Assembly: GCF_024763615.1 (NCBI RefSeq)
Contig: NC_077224.1
Coordinates: 3,348,001 to 3,412,000 of the forward strand
DNA from: Phlebotomus papatasi
Taxonomy: Eukaryota; Arthropoda; Insecta; Diptera; Psychodidae
Length of the DNA: 64,000 nt
Reading direction: 5' to 3'
The translations under genes and the position numbers were made by a program. The notes beneath the pieces were generated by a model. That model was given only the letters and a program-made list of their open reading frames with translations. It did not search any database and was not told where the DNA came from. Below are positions 35,467-45,974 of this stretch, piece after piece (within the stretch, counting starts at the first letter, position 1; the number at the start of each line of letters is the position of its first letter).

Positions 35467-37293
35467 GGACAGATAATCCTAACCGGCTTATGTAGGTGAG
35501 ATTCTTAACGTGAGCTAACTCGGAGTGCATGCAAATTCGATTTGATGCTGAAGTAGGGAGACGCCATTCAGTTATCTTGAATCAAATTCGTGAAATTGTA
35601 CAAATTTTGCATTTAAACCAAAATATCAAGGATTTGGATGAACTGACAGAAAAGTGTTATATGGGTGAAATGTAGACCAGAATGTTCTCTATAATTTTGC
35701 CGTAGAACTTGAACTCATCGATTACTCAGAAGCCAAGATAAGCGAGGTTTTTTGTTTCTTAACTCGTTTTTTCATCCAGAGTGCCCCAAGTAGTCATTTG
35801 TTGAACTTCAACTAAATCAAAGAATTGTTGTATTTTGCGGGACTTTCCATTTAAAACCCTATTTTAAGTGTCTTTGTGGAGTAGAGGCAGTCAAATTGGC
35901 ATCTGAGTGATTTCAAAGCGTTATTATTGGAAAAATCAATTTTTTCACACTTAAACGGCAAAATCGGAGTGATAGCGTAGTCTGAGCGGAAAATGATGTA
36001 TGGACGAAATATAGAGACAAATGTGCTCTACAATTATGTTGAAGTAATCATCAAAATCGGTTCAGCGACAGTCGAGATAATTGAGGTTATGTGATATTGA
36101 AATTGGTTTTTCGACTGTGGCGCCCCTGGTGTTGGTCCCACGAAGTTCAAATATTCTAGAAAGTTGTAGCATTTGGTGAGATCTTTCGTTTAAGTCCTCA
36201 TTCATCAAAATCGGTCACATAGAACCGGAGATATGATTTTTTGAATTTCGTGAACTTTGACCCCTCATATCTCCGGTTCTATTGAAACCACAGCGCGCAT
36301 ACGCACCATTTTGGAAACGTCCTAGACTGGACTACAACATACTAAAATTTCATTAACTTGCACAATGCCGTTTTTGAGAAAAGTGACTTTGAATTTCGAT
36401 GAATTTTGACGCTATCACAGCGCCACCTGTGGTGACTTTTTGAACTTCCATCTGAAAGTGCTCATCGAGACGAAACCAAAAAGGTAAAATTTAGGTCGCT
36501 ATGTTAATTAGAACCGGAGATAGAGGCCGGTCAATGTTCGAACTTTGACCCCTTATAGCTCGGGTCAGGGGTTATGGATCGACTTAAGGTTTTTTTTGTT
36601 TGATAGGTATAATCAACGGCTACAACATACTAAATTTTCAGCCCGATGCACAATGGAATTTTTGAGTTATTTAACTTTTAAGATTTAAAAATTTTCTTTT
36701 TAAAAAAAGCGCCCCTAGCGGTGGTTTTATGAACTTGCGATGTTAGAAGGGGAAGTGGCATTTCACGAGAGCTTTCCAAAAAGCCCTCACTTTTTAAATT
36801 CTGACAATTACAACCGGAGTTATGGCCATTTTAAGAAATTTTTTTTGGACCCTTATAGCTCGGGTCAGGGGGGTCGGGGGACCTTAAGTTTGGCATTGAT
36901 GGAAAGCTCTAAGGCCCAGCTATAACATCCTAAAATTTGAGTCCGCTGAATGCCATAGGGGCGGAGCTATTGAGAAAACAAAAAAAGGGGGGTCTTCAAA
37001 ATGGCGGAAGGAGGGGTGGGGGGTGGGGGGTCTATGCACCAAGTTGCAATTTTCACACGATATATAACCTTTGCCGAAAACCGCAAGTCGATATCTTTTT
37101 TAGTTTAGGAGCTATTAAGCTCCAAAGAGCGGCCGGCCGGCCGGCCGGCCGGCCGGGAACGTAAATTAGCCACATATATATTCGTGATCAGGAAGTGCTG
37201 AAACACATTTTGGCCAAATTTGAGGTCGATCGGACGACATGAAATTTTGTTAGGATTATAGTAGGTGAGATTGTTAAGAATCTCACCTAATAT
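35467..37293 (-). mobile_element. Family E 1.83-kb element, copy B
   Basis: This is the reverse complement of 6888-8716, 1827 versus 1829 bp, with few visible differences. It starts GGACAGATAATCCTAACCGG and ends with the GGTGAGATT...AATCTCACC hairpin and AATATTA. Sequences outside both ends differ from those around copy A, which fixes the boundaries. No coding frame spans it. High identity implies recent spread of both copies. Confidence 0.85.
37131..37157. repeat. CCGG palindromic run, copy B
   Basis: GGCCGGCC repeated without interruption. Copy A (7025-7053) has a GTCCGG interruption, so the run has changed since the copies separated. Confidence 0.9.
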
Positions 37294-37656
37294 TACGTAT
37301 GAGTAATGTAGTTTTTATTCCCAAAAGGGTTTTGCATAAAAAACATTGGAATTATAAAAAATAATTAAAATAATTTTTCAATATGAGAATTTAAAAAATC
37401 GCCATTTTTAAGTTTAAATATTTAATATACAGCAAATAGCTGGAGACTGGCAAAAAATAACCTAGATTCGTTCAACCTTCTGCTTTCCAATTACGTACAA
37501 ACATAAGGAAAAATAACTTTAGGTAGTCAGGAAAAATTATTTTCGTTATGGGACACCGGTGTTCCAATCGTCCTTAAAGGGTTAAAAATATTACATTTCA
37601 AACTTGAGACTTTGTCACTTGCATGCAACTATGCCGAAATTTGGCACACTTACCCT

Positions 37657-38960
37657 ATGTACTGAATTCTATTTTTGATTAAAAAAAAAAGAGGAAAGTG
37701 TCTCCGATTAAAGGGATGTGGTATGTTGTATGAGATAATTGGTATCTTGTATGGCTAAATTTATGGTTTATAATAGTTGAATAAACAGTAGCAATAGTGA
37801 AAATGTCCCTCGACTTTGCAATATAATCTGTCAACACGACGAACTTGCACTGAAAGCAAAGCCCCAATCGCCCCGAAAAGTCGAATGCAGAAGCAGAAGC
37901 TTTCCGTGCATATGATTGTCAGTTGAAAAGTAGACTTGATCACCTATCCCAATCAATCCTCTGACCCGTGTGATATTTTATCCCTCATTGTGATGCCACC
38001 TTCTCGTGTGTGTCTTACCTTCAGCCAGATGCCTGTCTTCCGTGGGTTGATTCGGCGGCGGGTGCAAGATAGGGGGGCCGCATGGAGCATGCAGCAAAAT
38101 TCGTTCATGGTAACATCTACTCTTCATCCCAGAATAGATTGTTGTTCCTGCACTTGGTGAAATATAATATCTATCTACATATATTTGTGTCTCTCCCTCC
38201 TTCAATGCCTCTCCATGCAGTTTTGGCTATATAAGCAGATACTCCTACTATTATATGTTTTGTGCACGACAAGAAGATAAATTTTATATCTATCCTCCTG
38301 CTGGCAATGATGACGGCGCTCTGGTGGCGTCGTGAGGGTGGTGTCGCTCTTAATGTTACTTAGCTCCGTTCTCTCCTTTCGCTTCCACTCACAGTGCCAT
38401 CTTTTGGGTGGAATGGGTGGTTTGTGGGGGTTGGAATGTGGCACCATAGAGCTTCTCTTCAGAATGCTCTACCAGGCGCTCTGTTGGATGTGCATGAAAT
38501 GGATGGATGTTTTTACGTTTTATATCTCCTGCACACTGCAGATATAACATTGAAGTCGATGGTATTCTGACGGAGGGGGGTTGCTGTGGGGGATGCGACG
38601 GAAGATTGGGGGTGGCTGACGGAGGACGTTCTGTGCATCGGGCGAAGGACGATGCGAAGGATGGAGCACACACACAGCCAAGGGTATTTTGGGGGGATTG
38701 TAGGAGGACGGGTGAGGGATACGATATTATGCTTTCTTTGCTCCGCATCCAACCCCTCAGAACACTATCTAAATGCATCGAAGAAGAAAGTACAAGAATA
38801 TCCTCCTGTTCGACGAAGATACAGTGACCAGACTGATGCATCGGAGGGACTGTAAAGTAAATTACCTACAAGGATAGTTCAAAATATCTTAAAAATAGAG
38901 TTTGGACAACAATGTCTATAATCGAAACCAAAAAGTACTTGAAAATTGTGAAAGAGTGAA
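37657..38960. other. Unique GC-richer island
   Basis: About 37900-38860 is G-rich on the + strand and free of recognised transposons. Several overlapping frames are open in both orientations (for example 38389-38841 minus and 38507-38827 plus). None shows a domain or a clear exon structure, so none is called. Confidence 0.35.
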
Positions 38961-38965
38961 GCCAG

Positions 38966-39219
38966 ACACTGAGAAAAAAAGAGTGTGCGATTAATATTTT
39001 TTCTTCATAACTTTAACACTTTTTAGGTGTAAAAATATATCAACATTTTTTATTGTTAATTTTACACCTTATTAAGGGTAAAATTAACATGAAAAAGGGT
39101 AACTTTAACCCCTAATACACATATAAAGCATAATATTTACACAGATTTTGGATCAATACTGCAAGGTAAAATTAACATTTCCGGAATGTTGTTTTAACTT
39201 TTTCGGATTTCTCTCAGTG
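38966..39219. mobile_element. MITE with CACTGAGAAA ends, 254 bp
   Basis: The left end ACACTGAGAAAAAAAGAGTG and right end TTCGGATTTCTCTCAGTG share a short imperfect TIR. The body repeats AAAATTAACA and TAACTTTAACCC blocks. It resembles the elements at 28407 and 43737 in end motif and internal repeat style. Confidence 0.55.
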
Positions 39220-39245
39220 GAGAGGGACTTTCCATAACCTTACGC

Positions 39246-39424
39246 TCTAAACACACTTACGACTTAAGCCGAGAGACAGCTTAATGTAATTGTAATCAAA
39301 ATGATGATCAGTTTATATTTTCGACAGTTTCTGATCTGACTAAACCGTTTCTTGGGTTAAGCCGATAAATGCCTTAGTTAGTGGGAAATTAACCCTCGGA
39401 TTAAGTCATAAGTATGCCTAGGGC
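39246..39424. mobile_element. MITE, ~180 bp
   Basis: TAAACACACTTACGACTTAA then GCCGAGAG on the left is mirrored by CCTCGGATTAAGTCATAAGT then ATGCCTAGG on the right, about 25 bp with mismatches. No coding capacity. Confidence 0.55.
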
Positions 39425-40539
39425 ATCAGAGAAACCGCAAAGAATCAGAATGTTAAACATTGTTTTTTCCTGAATAAAGGTCTCAATTCTGAGACCAAGA
39501 TCAGGAATATTTCATGATTTCGATATTCTGAAATCAATAAGTCAGGATCAAGATGCCAAATCTGTCAAATATCTTGACATCCAAGATACACACTATGCGG
39601 ATTTCGAGATTTTCAATACTACAACCAATATTTCAAAATTTCAAGATGTCAAATTTCTTGTTTTCTTAAAAAAATTCTAAGAAGCTCCCGGATATTATTA
39701 GAATAATCAAGATACTAACAAATTGAAAAAAAAATCACATAGAATTTGTTTTAAATCAGAAATATTTTGTGTAATACAGGATTGAAGAATGATAATAGTA
39801 TAAAAATACAATATTTTGAAGAGACACGAATTGTTTAGCTGACTGCTTTATTGGAACTGAACTTACGTATTTGACATAATTATATATTACGCATTATGAT
39901 TACTCTAGGAAATTACAAAATTGATGAATTTATAAAATAATTTAGGTGATACAGGGTGTATCACTACAATTTGACCCTCCGATTTAATCGAAATGGTGCT
40001 TATTCTAAGATGTGTAGAGGAAAGTACTCTCCCTTTGAACGTTCATGCTTTCGAATAATGTGAATTTTCCTGTATTTTTTCTAAAACACTTTCACATTTC
40101 TATTAAATATTAGTTAGCTTATTATCAATTTTATTGATAAATTTCTCATAATTATGTATAAAGCTGTCTATACACTAGGAAAAATTTTCATCAATATTCA
40201 CAATGAATATCTAATATGGATGAAAATTGCCTACACAATAGTAAAATATATGGACATAATTTTGGATTATTGAAGAAATTTGTCTAGTGTGTAGGCAATT
40301 TCTTCAATATTCTTTTCAATATGGATGGTTTTTCTTCCATATTGTATTTCAATATTGTTTACCTTTACACACTGAGACAAAAATCATCAATATAACTCTT
40401 CCATAATATTATTGAAGCGAAATATGGAAGAAATATAGAAGCAAATTTTTAATATCAAGTTCATTAGATATTTTCTTCAATTAATTCATTTTCACTTTCA
40501 TACAAATTCGATAATTTTCTGATGCAGATTACTTGAAAA
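39425..40539. other. AT-rich stretch with small inverted repeats
   Basis: About 40015-40140 matches family D/E flanking sequence: AAAGTACTCTCCCTTTGAAC as near 6846, and TTTCACATTTCTATTAAATA as the inverse of 8780-8815. About 40160-40400 has inverted pieces such as GCCTACACAATAG and CTAGTGTGTAGGC among TCAATATT repeats. No gene. Confidence 0.45.
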
Positions 40540-40777
40540 TTACTTCTTGTAGTCTATTGCGATGTGTTTAGTGGATTTTGGTGCAAATTAAAAAAAAAAT
40601 GTGGAAAAAAGTATACGCTTCAGGAGATGTGGCTTCCAACTAGAATCCAAATCAATTTGTTTGAAGTTTTCGTTCGGATGTAAATTGGGAATAATTGGGC
40701 ATATCTCAACCCTAGTATCCAGCTGGAGAAGAGATCAAGGCAGTAGATCTCTGCCAAAAGTAAAGAATTGAATTGGG

Positions 40778-41035
40778 ATGGCCACTGGACATTCTATTGA
40801 ATTAGTAGGTTCTGTGATCTTGGGGAGGAGTTGGGACGCAACCTGTGGAACTCTTCAATATAAACCTAATCTTGTATCCGAATCGGCTGATAGACAAGGA
40901 CAAGATAAAGGAATATACAAGGAGGAAGATTTTCTAAAGCAGAGACACTGGGAGGCACAATTGAAGTTACACGATATTGGTAAAAAGAAAGTTATTTTAA
41001 TAAATGTTTTCCATTTGAGAAAAAAAATCAGATAA
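40778..41035 (+). other. Coding-like frame, unknown
   Basis: An 85-codon frame begins MATGHSIELVGSVILGRSWD and is moderately protein-like up to about residue 70. I recognise no domain. It lies near a minus-strand coding-like frame (41532-41798) and upstream of a hammerhead-like sequence, so it could belong to a decayed retroelement. Chance is a real alternative. Confidence 0.2.
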
Positions 41036-41531
41036 TATTAAAAAAAACTATATTAATAAAGTTGAAAATTAAATATATTTTCTTGATAAATTTCTTTTTA
41101 CAATTTTATGCATACATGAATTTTCTGTTCTTATATCTGAGATTTTCCTATACCTCTGGAGTAGAGTCATATCCATAATATGTCTGCAACTTCCTTCTGT
41201 GAATCTCAGGAAGAGCTGCTGAATGTGTCTGTGAACCTTTGAGCAGCAGAAGTACACACGACAATCCCTACTTGAGAATATCTTATACATCCAACAGCCG
41301 GACATGACAGTTCCTCAGTTTCTAAATAAAGAGGACTAGCCTATACGGAGACCTCTTTTTCATTCCCAAATTTTGAAGATAATCCTCTGTAATCTCCATC
41401 ATTTCCTTGTAGGTGATGTTGGTGGACAGCTAACTTCATGTTCGACGTGGTTGACTGATGGGCAGGATTATTATTGGAACTAGGTCTACAGTTCTTCAGA
41501 TATTGCAATAAGAGATTACATAGTCCTGAAT

Positions 41532-41798
41532 CTAGCTGTTAGATTCTGATTCACTCCATTGGCACTTTGTATAGTTATGGGGAAAAATTCCGCGGTTACT
41601 GTTCTGGGTCAAATCATCTGAGGCAGAATCCGTAGTAGCCGCCTGTCCAGCAAATATCCTAAAACTGTTATCCCCTTTGGTTTTGAGTGTCGCAGCAGCT
41701 GCGTCTATAAAAGTAGGCACGTTCAGCAAATCCTTCAATTCGATGGTCTTCTGCATGATAGGATTCTCCTCTTGGGCACATTCATGGAGTTCACTCAT
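41532..41798 (-). other. Coding-like frame, unknown
   Basis: An 88-codon frame starting at 41798 begins MSELHECAQEENPIMQKTIE and continues with LKDLLNVPTFIDAAAATLKT. Composition is protein-like rather than AT-driven. After its stop, another frame stays open and protein-like further along the same strand (QLDSGLCNLLLQYLKNCRPS, then about 45 codons), which suggests a frameshifted gene remnant. I recognise no family. It may be part of a decayed mobile element spanning roughly 40.6-42.3 kb. Confidence 0.3.
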
Positions 41799-42167
41799 TA
41801 CGAAAACAGAAATTGTTTAGCAAACAGAAAGCACTGTTTTGAGGTTATGTTTACATATTCCGACATTCCAACCAAGATTTAACCCTTTTGCGAGGGAATT
41901 TGCTTAATAGAATGTGATCCTCAAGAATCTCTCTATAGTGTCTCGGTCCTCTGAGGTCTCCTGGTAAATTCCTACTGCATTCCATAAAGATTTTTCTGAA
42001 TTGTCCGATGTCATCTTCATCAGTTATCGAATTTGGGAGGGAAACTCACGTACAGGTGGGAGTTGTTACACTGCACTTGGACTTGGATCACAACTTGCTC
42101 CGCAATGTTCACCATTCGACTGACTGACACAGAATGTGTCCCACCTGTAACGTGATTTTCCCTGCCA

Positions 42168-42218
42168 TATTCGATACCTGATGAAGAGGACATCCATCCT
42201 CGAAACGTCGTAGAGAAT
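42168..42218 (+). ncRNA. Hammerhead-ribozyme-like motif, type I, minimal stem III
   Basis: The core CTGATGA (42178-42184) is followed by stem II GAGGA/TCCTC (42186-42190 with 42197-42201, loop CATCCA), then GAAAC (42202-42206) and GTC (42207-42209). Flanking strands can form stem I: TATTC-GA-TAC (42168-42177) pairs with GTA-GA-GAATA (42210-42219). Stem III would be only the self-complementary ACGT, as in minimal hammerheads known from Penelope-like elements, which are proposed to act as dimers. One extra A (42185) between the core and stem II departs from the consensus, so activity is uncertain. Confidence 0.4.
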
Positions 42219-42310
42219 AAAATTGCGAAAATCAAGAAAGGTTCAGTGTTTCCGTCTATCTTATGCTTCTGTCCTGAAGTCAATAAGCAGTCTGGGTACT
42301 TTTGTCGAAT

Positions 42311-43339
42311 ATCGAGCCATAGGATATGAAGGACGAGGGATGTGGGTTTAGGATATGGTAGAGAGCATTCCTCATTTTCTTCTTCGCGTTGTCATCCAAT
42401 ATTTTTTGTGGGTGGTTTAGCGTGTGTGCCACACGCTATTTTCTTTTTCTCATCGCTCCTGTTTTTCTCTCCTGCCACCAATTCTTGTTTCCCAAACTAT
42501 ATATATGCACATCCATGCTCCATATCCACTGCTCCTTTGTCATATTTTTCCCATTCTGGTCTTGTCATTGTGCTTTATCGATATAAGATCTCCTTTTTGC
42601 TACTGACTCTGATGCTGGTGCAACTCCTTCATCATCATCCATCCTCCCTTTTGGTCGTTTCGCCTTCGTCGCACTTTATAGCCTCAATCTAGCTCGTTCG
42701 CCTTGCACCATGTCCCTCAGTTTCTCTTTACTTTTTTTTCGTAGCCCACCCAACCACGCAACCCACATTGGGTGGGAAAATTTTCACCACCCACATTGCA
42801 CTGCAGCTTTTCTCTTCTTATATCGAATCCGCAAAAAAAAAATTGAAGAGACCAAGTTTGAAAAGACGAAGAATATGGGATAAAAACAGGGGCAGAGAGA
42901 GAGAGGAGCGACAAGACGAGCTGGGATGTAGTATCTTTTTCGATGGTTATTAATCAACGTTTTTCCACAATTCGATCAATGTCGCACTTTTGTTTTACAT
43001 TATCCATCTTTCTTATTGCACCCCGAAAGTCTTTTCCTCTCCACAAAACTTCCAATGCAGCTTTTTGGGTGCAAAGTTTTTCACTTTGATGGGAAAAATT
43101 CATAAATTTTATTGCCTCCCTCCCCCCTTTCACCATTTCCATGCAGAGTTCCCATCTAAAAAATTTTATGCACATTGCCCTTTTCGTTCTTTAATCAATT
43201 CTGATGTGACTTCAATTACTTGGAAACTAAAAGATAAAATTAGATAAATTTGGAAAACTCTAGAGGAAATTTAAAAGAAACAGATCATGTGGAAGATTCT
43301 CAAGTAAATAACACTGATTAAATAAATTTTTACAATTGG
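42311..43339. other. Unique island, no gene recognised
   Basis: CT-rich on the + strand around 42380-42700. Open frames here are low-complexity Phe/Ser/His-rich and overlap in three phases. No gene is supported. Confidence 0.4.
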
Positions 43340-43575
43340 TAGGGTAAAGTGATATAAGTTGGAAATAGTGTTAAAAGTTGGACAATTCGCCGGTACAAGT
43401 TGGACATGGCTTTTTTTTTGATAAATACATTACAAAATTTGTTTTTAAGCACAAGGAACCAAATTATAAAACTAAAACATTGAAAATATGCAAATAAAAA
43501 TGAAGTACTAAATTTATCAAGACAAAAAGCCCTGTACAAATTGTACCATTGTCCAACTTGTACCACTTTACCCTA
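43340..43575. mobile_element. Family C MITE, copy 2, inverted
   Basis: TAGGGTAAAGTGATATAAGT begins it and TCCAACTTGTACCACTTTAC then CCTA ends it. It aligns throughout with the reverse complement of 29774-30007. Confidence 0.85.
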
Positions 43576-43736
43576 TATAAAAACGATATTAAATTTACAA
43601 AAGTCTTTAGAATATTTTGCTACGGTATTGTTAGTTCTTATGGGCATAGCGATTATTCATTAAATAATATAAAATTAACAAAAAAATTATTATTATTCCG
43701 TATGCTCTATCCTAACGAGTTATAATTTCTTATATT

Positions 43737-44399
43737 TACACACAGAGAAATTTTAGTGGCATAACAACTCCAAATGGTGTTGTCGGACACACCAACCTCA
43801 ACCCCAAAATCAACTAACCCCAATTCGGTGTTCAGAATACACCAAGTGGTGCCACAAAGTAACTAACACCAGCTTTGGGTTTCTGATTACACCAATTTTA
43901 CACCAATTATTAACACCAAATTTAGCGTTGTTGGAACACCATTGTGGATTTTGTATCACACCATCTCAAGAAAATATAGGTGTTCCTTTTACACCAATAA
44001 ATGAAAAATGTTAACAGATTTGCAACTAAAACTAAATGATCAAGGATTTAGAATTAGGGCATTGGCATTCATTGGATGGGATTTGAAATTAAATTCCTGG
44101 GTGTTTCTGTTTAAGAATTTTTCATTTTTCTGTGTGTGTGGTCGATGGTGAGCGACGAACACCGTTTGGCGTTGCAACAGCACTGTTTAGAAAATTGATG
44201 GTGTTACTTTTGCACCATTTCAGAGATTTCTGTGGCGGAGTTAATACAACACCGCCAAAGCATTTCATAGAACACCATTGATTCAAAACTAGGTGTTAAT
44301 TTGGTGTGAATGCTACTACGTTTGGTGTTCAAGCAACACCAACACCAAATTCAACCCCAAATTCAACACCGCTTTCTCAAAATCACTTCTCTGTGTGTA
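43737..44399. mobile_element. TIR element built of ACACCA repeats, 663 bp
   Basis: TACACACAGAGAAATTTT on the left and AAAATCACTTCTCTGTGTGT then A on the right are inverse ends. The interior is crowded with ACACCAA/TTGGTGT, AACCCCAA and AACACC motifs in both orientations. No coding frame. Its ends resemble those of the MITEs at 28407 and 38966. Confidence 0.65.
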
Positions 44400-44625
44400 C
44401 TTATAATTCACTTTAAAACAAGTATCAGAAAGCATAGAGACAGGTGTAGTTACTAAAAAGTGATTTTTCGAATGAGGTAGCGGAAGACGGGACAGTTTCT
44501 GGCAACCACAGCTTTTGAAAATACAAAATATCAAAAATATAAGTGGCAAAAAATAGATGAGCAGTTTTACACTGATTTTAAAGTAACAAATTAAATTTTG
44601 TTAGTAAAAAAAATAATACCAATAG

Positions 44626-45159
44626 TCGCGAATCGGTCAGGCTTCTGCAGTTATGAGGGAGCTTGGCAGAAGCGTGTTGAGGAAGGCCGAGCTTAGTCGA
44701 TCGGCTAAATTATCGGTTTTCAAAGCTGTGTTCATTCCTATTCTCACCTATGGTCATGAGATTTGGGTAATGACCGAAAGGGTAAGCTCGCGAGTACAAG
44801 CTGCCGAGATGAGGTACCTTCGAGCGGTTAAGGGAATCACTCGTAGAGATCGAGTGAGGAATGTGGCCGTTCGTGAGGAACTAAGAGTCGAGGAGCTGCT
44901 TCTTCGGGTTGAGAGATCACAACTTCGATGGTATGGACATATTCAACGCATGAATGAAGAAAGATTCCCCAGAAAAGCTATGCAAGCCATTGTGAGGAGA
45001 CCTCGGCCTTGAGGCAGACCTAGGACAAGGTGGCTGAATCAAATTCAGGATCTTGCATGGGAGCGCCTTGGGATCGAACTCGAACATCTTCCTGAAGTGG
45101 CGGAGGACCGACAGGCGTGGGCTGTTAACCTTGGTGTCATGGGCCCGCGAACCCAATAG
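44626..45159 (+). pseudogene. Non-LTR reverse transcriptase C-terminus, 5'-truncated
   Basis: The frame from 44626 reads the C-terminal part of a LINE-type reverse transcriptase polyprotein: AKLSVFKAVFIPILTYGHEI, then WVMTERV, RYLRAVKGITRRDRVRNVAV, and ERSQLRWYGHIQRM. The catalytic palm (YADD region) and endonuclease lie upstream and are missing. A TGA at 45010-45012 interrupts the frame; it continues GRPRTRWLNQIQDLAWERLG to a TAG at 45157. The stop probably arose from CGA by C-to-T change at CpG. The family (RTE-, CR1- or I-like) is not resolved. A 3' UTR and simple-repeat tail follow. Confidence 0.85.
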
Positions 45160-45202
45160 GGATAAGCGGTTGAAAATGAATGAATGAATGAATGAAAAAA
45201 AA
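45160..45202 (+). repeat. LINE 3' end with GAAT microsatellite tail
   Basis: GATAAGCGGTTGAAAATGAA leads into about five ATGA/GAAT units and an A run. This is the 3' terminus of the element at 44626 and marks the retrotransposition end. Confidence 0.8.
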
Positions 45203-45237
45203 TAATATCGATCAGTCAAAACGTAATTCTTTATACC

Positions 45238-45366
45238 TGCGACACACCTTTTCAATTAGAAAAATTTTGTGATTGAACTAAATTGTTATATCTAAAACAT
45301 TTGAAAAAAAAAGGATGTAGACTTTCAATTCATGAAATTTCCCTAATCTAGAAGGTGTTTCGAAAC
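45238..45366. mobile_element. Family D MITE, short copy
   Basis: TGCGACACACCTTTTCAATT at the left; ATGAAATTTCCCTAATCTAG then AAGGTGTTTCG at the right. It has the family D end pattern with a shortened interior. Confidence 0.55.
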
Positions 45367-45414
45367 CAATTCTGAACAACTTTAATACATACTCTGCTTA
45401 CTAATTTTTTACTG

Positions 45415-45680
45415 TCCAATTTTAATTATTTTCTAACCAAAAACCAAATATAATTTTTACTGATCAATTTTATTCTTCCTGTCCAAATTTAATTTTGCAT
45501 GTCCAATTTTAAGTTTTTTCTGACTAGAAATAGTTTTTTTTTACTGACCAAATCTAATTATTTTCCAAACAAATTAAATTTTTACTACCCAATTTTTTTG
45601 CTGACCAATTTTAATCATTCTTGCACAAGTTTACTTTTTATAGGCAAATTTTAAGTTTTTGTAAAACAGAAATAATTTTT
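45415..45680 (+). repeat. ~20-bp minisatellite, ACTGACCAAT type
   Basis: Diverged units such as TTTTTACTGTCCAATTTTAA, TTTTTACTGATCAATTTTAT and TTTTGCTGACCAATTTTAAT. It lies between two family D MITEs and is related to the arrays at 20490 and 56355. Confidence 0.65.
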
Positions 45681-45683
45681 TAT

Positions 45684-45934
45684 TTCCCAGGCACACCTTT
45701 AAGGGCGGTAAAATTTCATGAAATCAAAATTCGTGTCCTTCTCTCGCTCTCAAAAGATTTGCATAAGTCTATCCCGCTCTTTCGGACTCAAAATTGGACT
45801 AAACAAAATTTAATTTGGTGTAATGCTTTGAAGAAGAATAGTTCAGACATTATGTAAACCATTTAAGAAAGAAAGGGAAGTGAATTTCGATTACATGAAA
45901 TCTTCCCGATCTAAAAGTTCTGCCAGAGGCATTA
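45684..45934. mobile_element. Family D foldback MITE, ~251 bp
   Basis: CCCAGGCACACCTTTAAGGG then TAAAATTTCATGAAATC opens it; GATTACATGAAATCTTCCCG then ATCTAAAAGTTCTGCCAGAG closes it. TTTGCATAAGTCTATCCCGC in the interior matches other family D copies. Confidence 0.75.
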
Positions 45935-45974
45935 AGATCAAAGAGAGTTCTGCAAATCTAAATTCATATCGCTT

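Larger units (their letters stand above)
34978..37585. mobile_element. Family F piggyBac-like element, interrupted
   Basis: TTAA (34978-34981), CCCTTTAACGACGAGAC at the left end; CGTCCTTAAAGGG, TTAA (37582-37585) at the right. Blocks shared with the intact copy include GAGTCTGATTCGGTACAC and CTTTAGGTAGTCAG. The middle (about 35391-37308) is absent from the intact copy and contains family E copy B. Confidence 0.9.
34624..37656. mobile_element. Family B MITE split by nested insertions
   Basis: The left part (34624-34977) begins TTAGGGTAAGTGGGCCAATT and follows the intact copy at 32003-32433. The right part (37586-37656) resumes ATATTACATTTCAAACTTGA and ends GGCACACTTACCCTA. Between them is the family F insertion with duplicated TTAA. 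The two parts together are about the length of the intact copy. Confidence 0.9.

Noticed and set aside
36937..37164. 75-residue frame with Gly/Arg/Pro-rich sequence, also at 7018-7245
   Set aside because: It is a shadow of the G-rich part and the CCGG run of the family E element and is conserved only because the element copies are recent.
38389..38855. Overlapping 79-150 residue frames on both strands
   Set aside because: At least four frames are open over the same G-rich segment and none shows a recognisable domain or exon boundaries.
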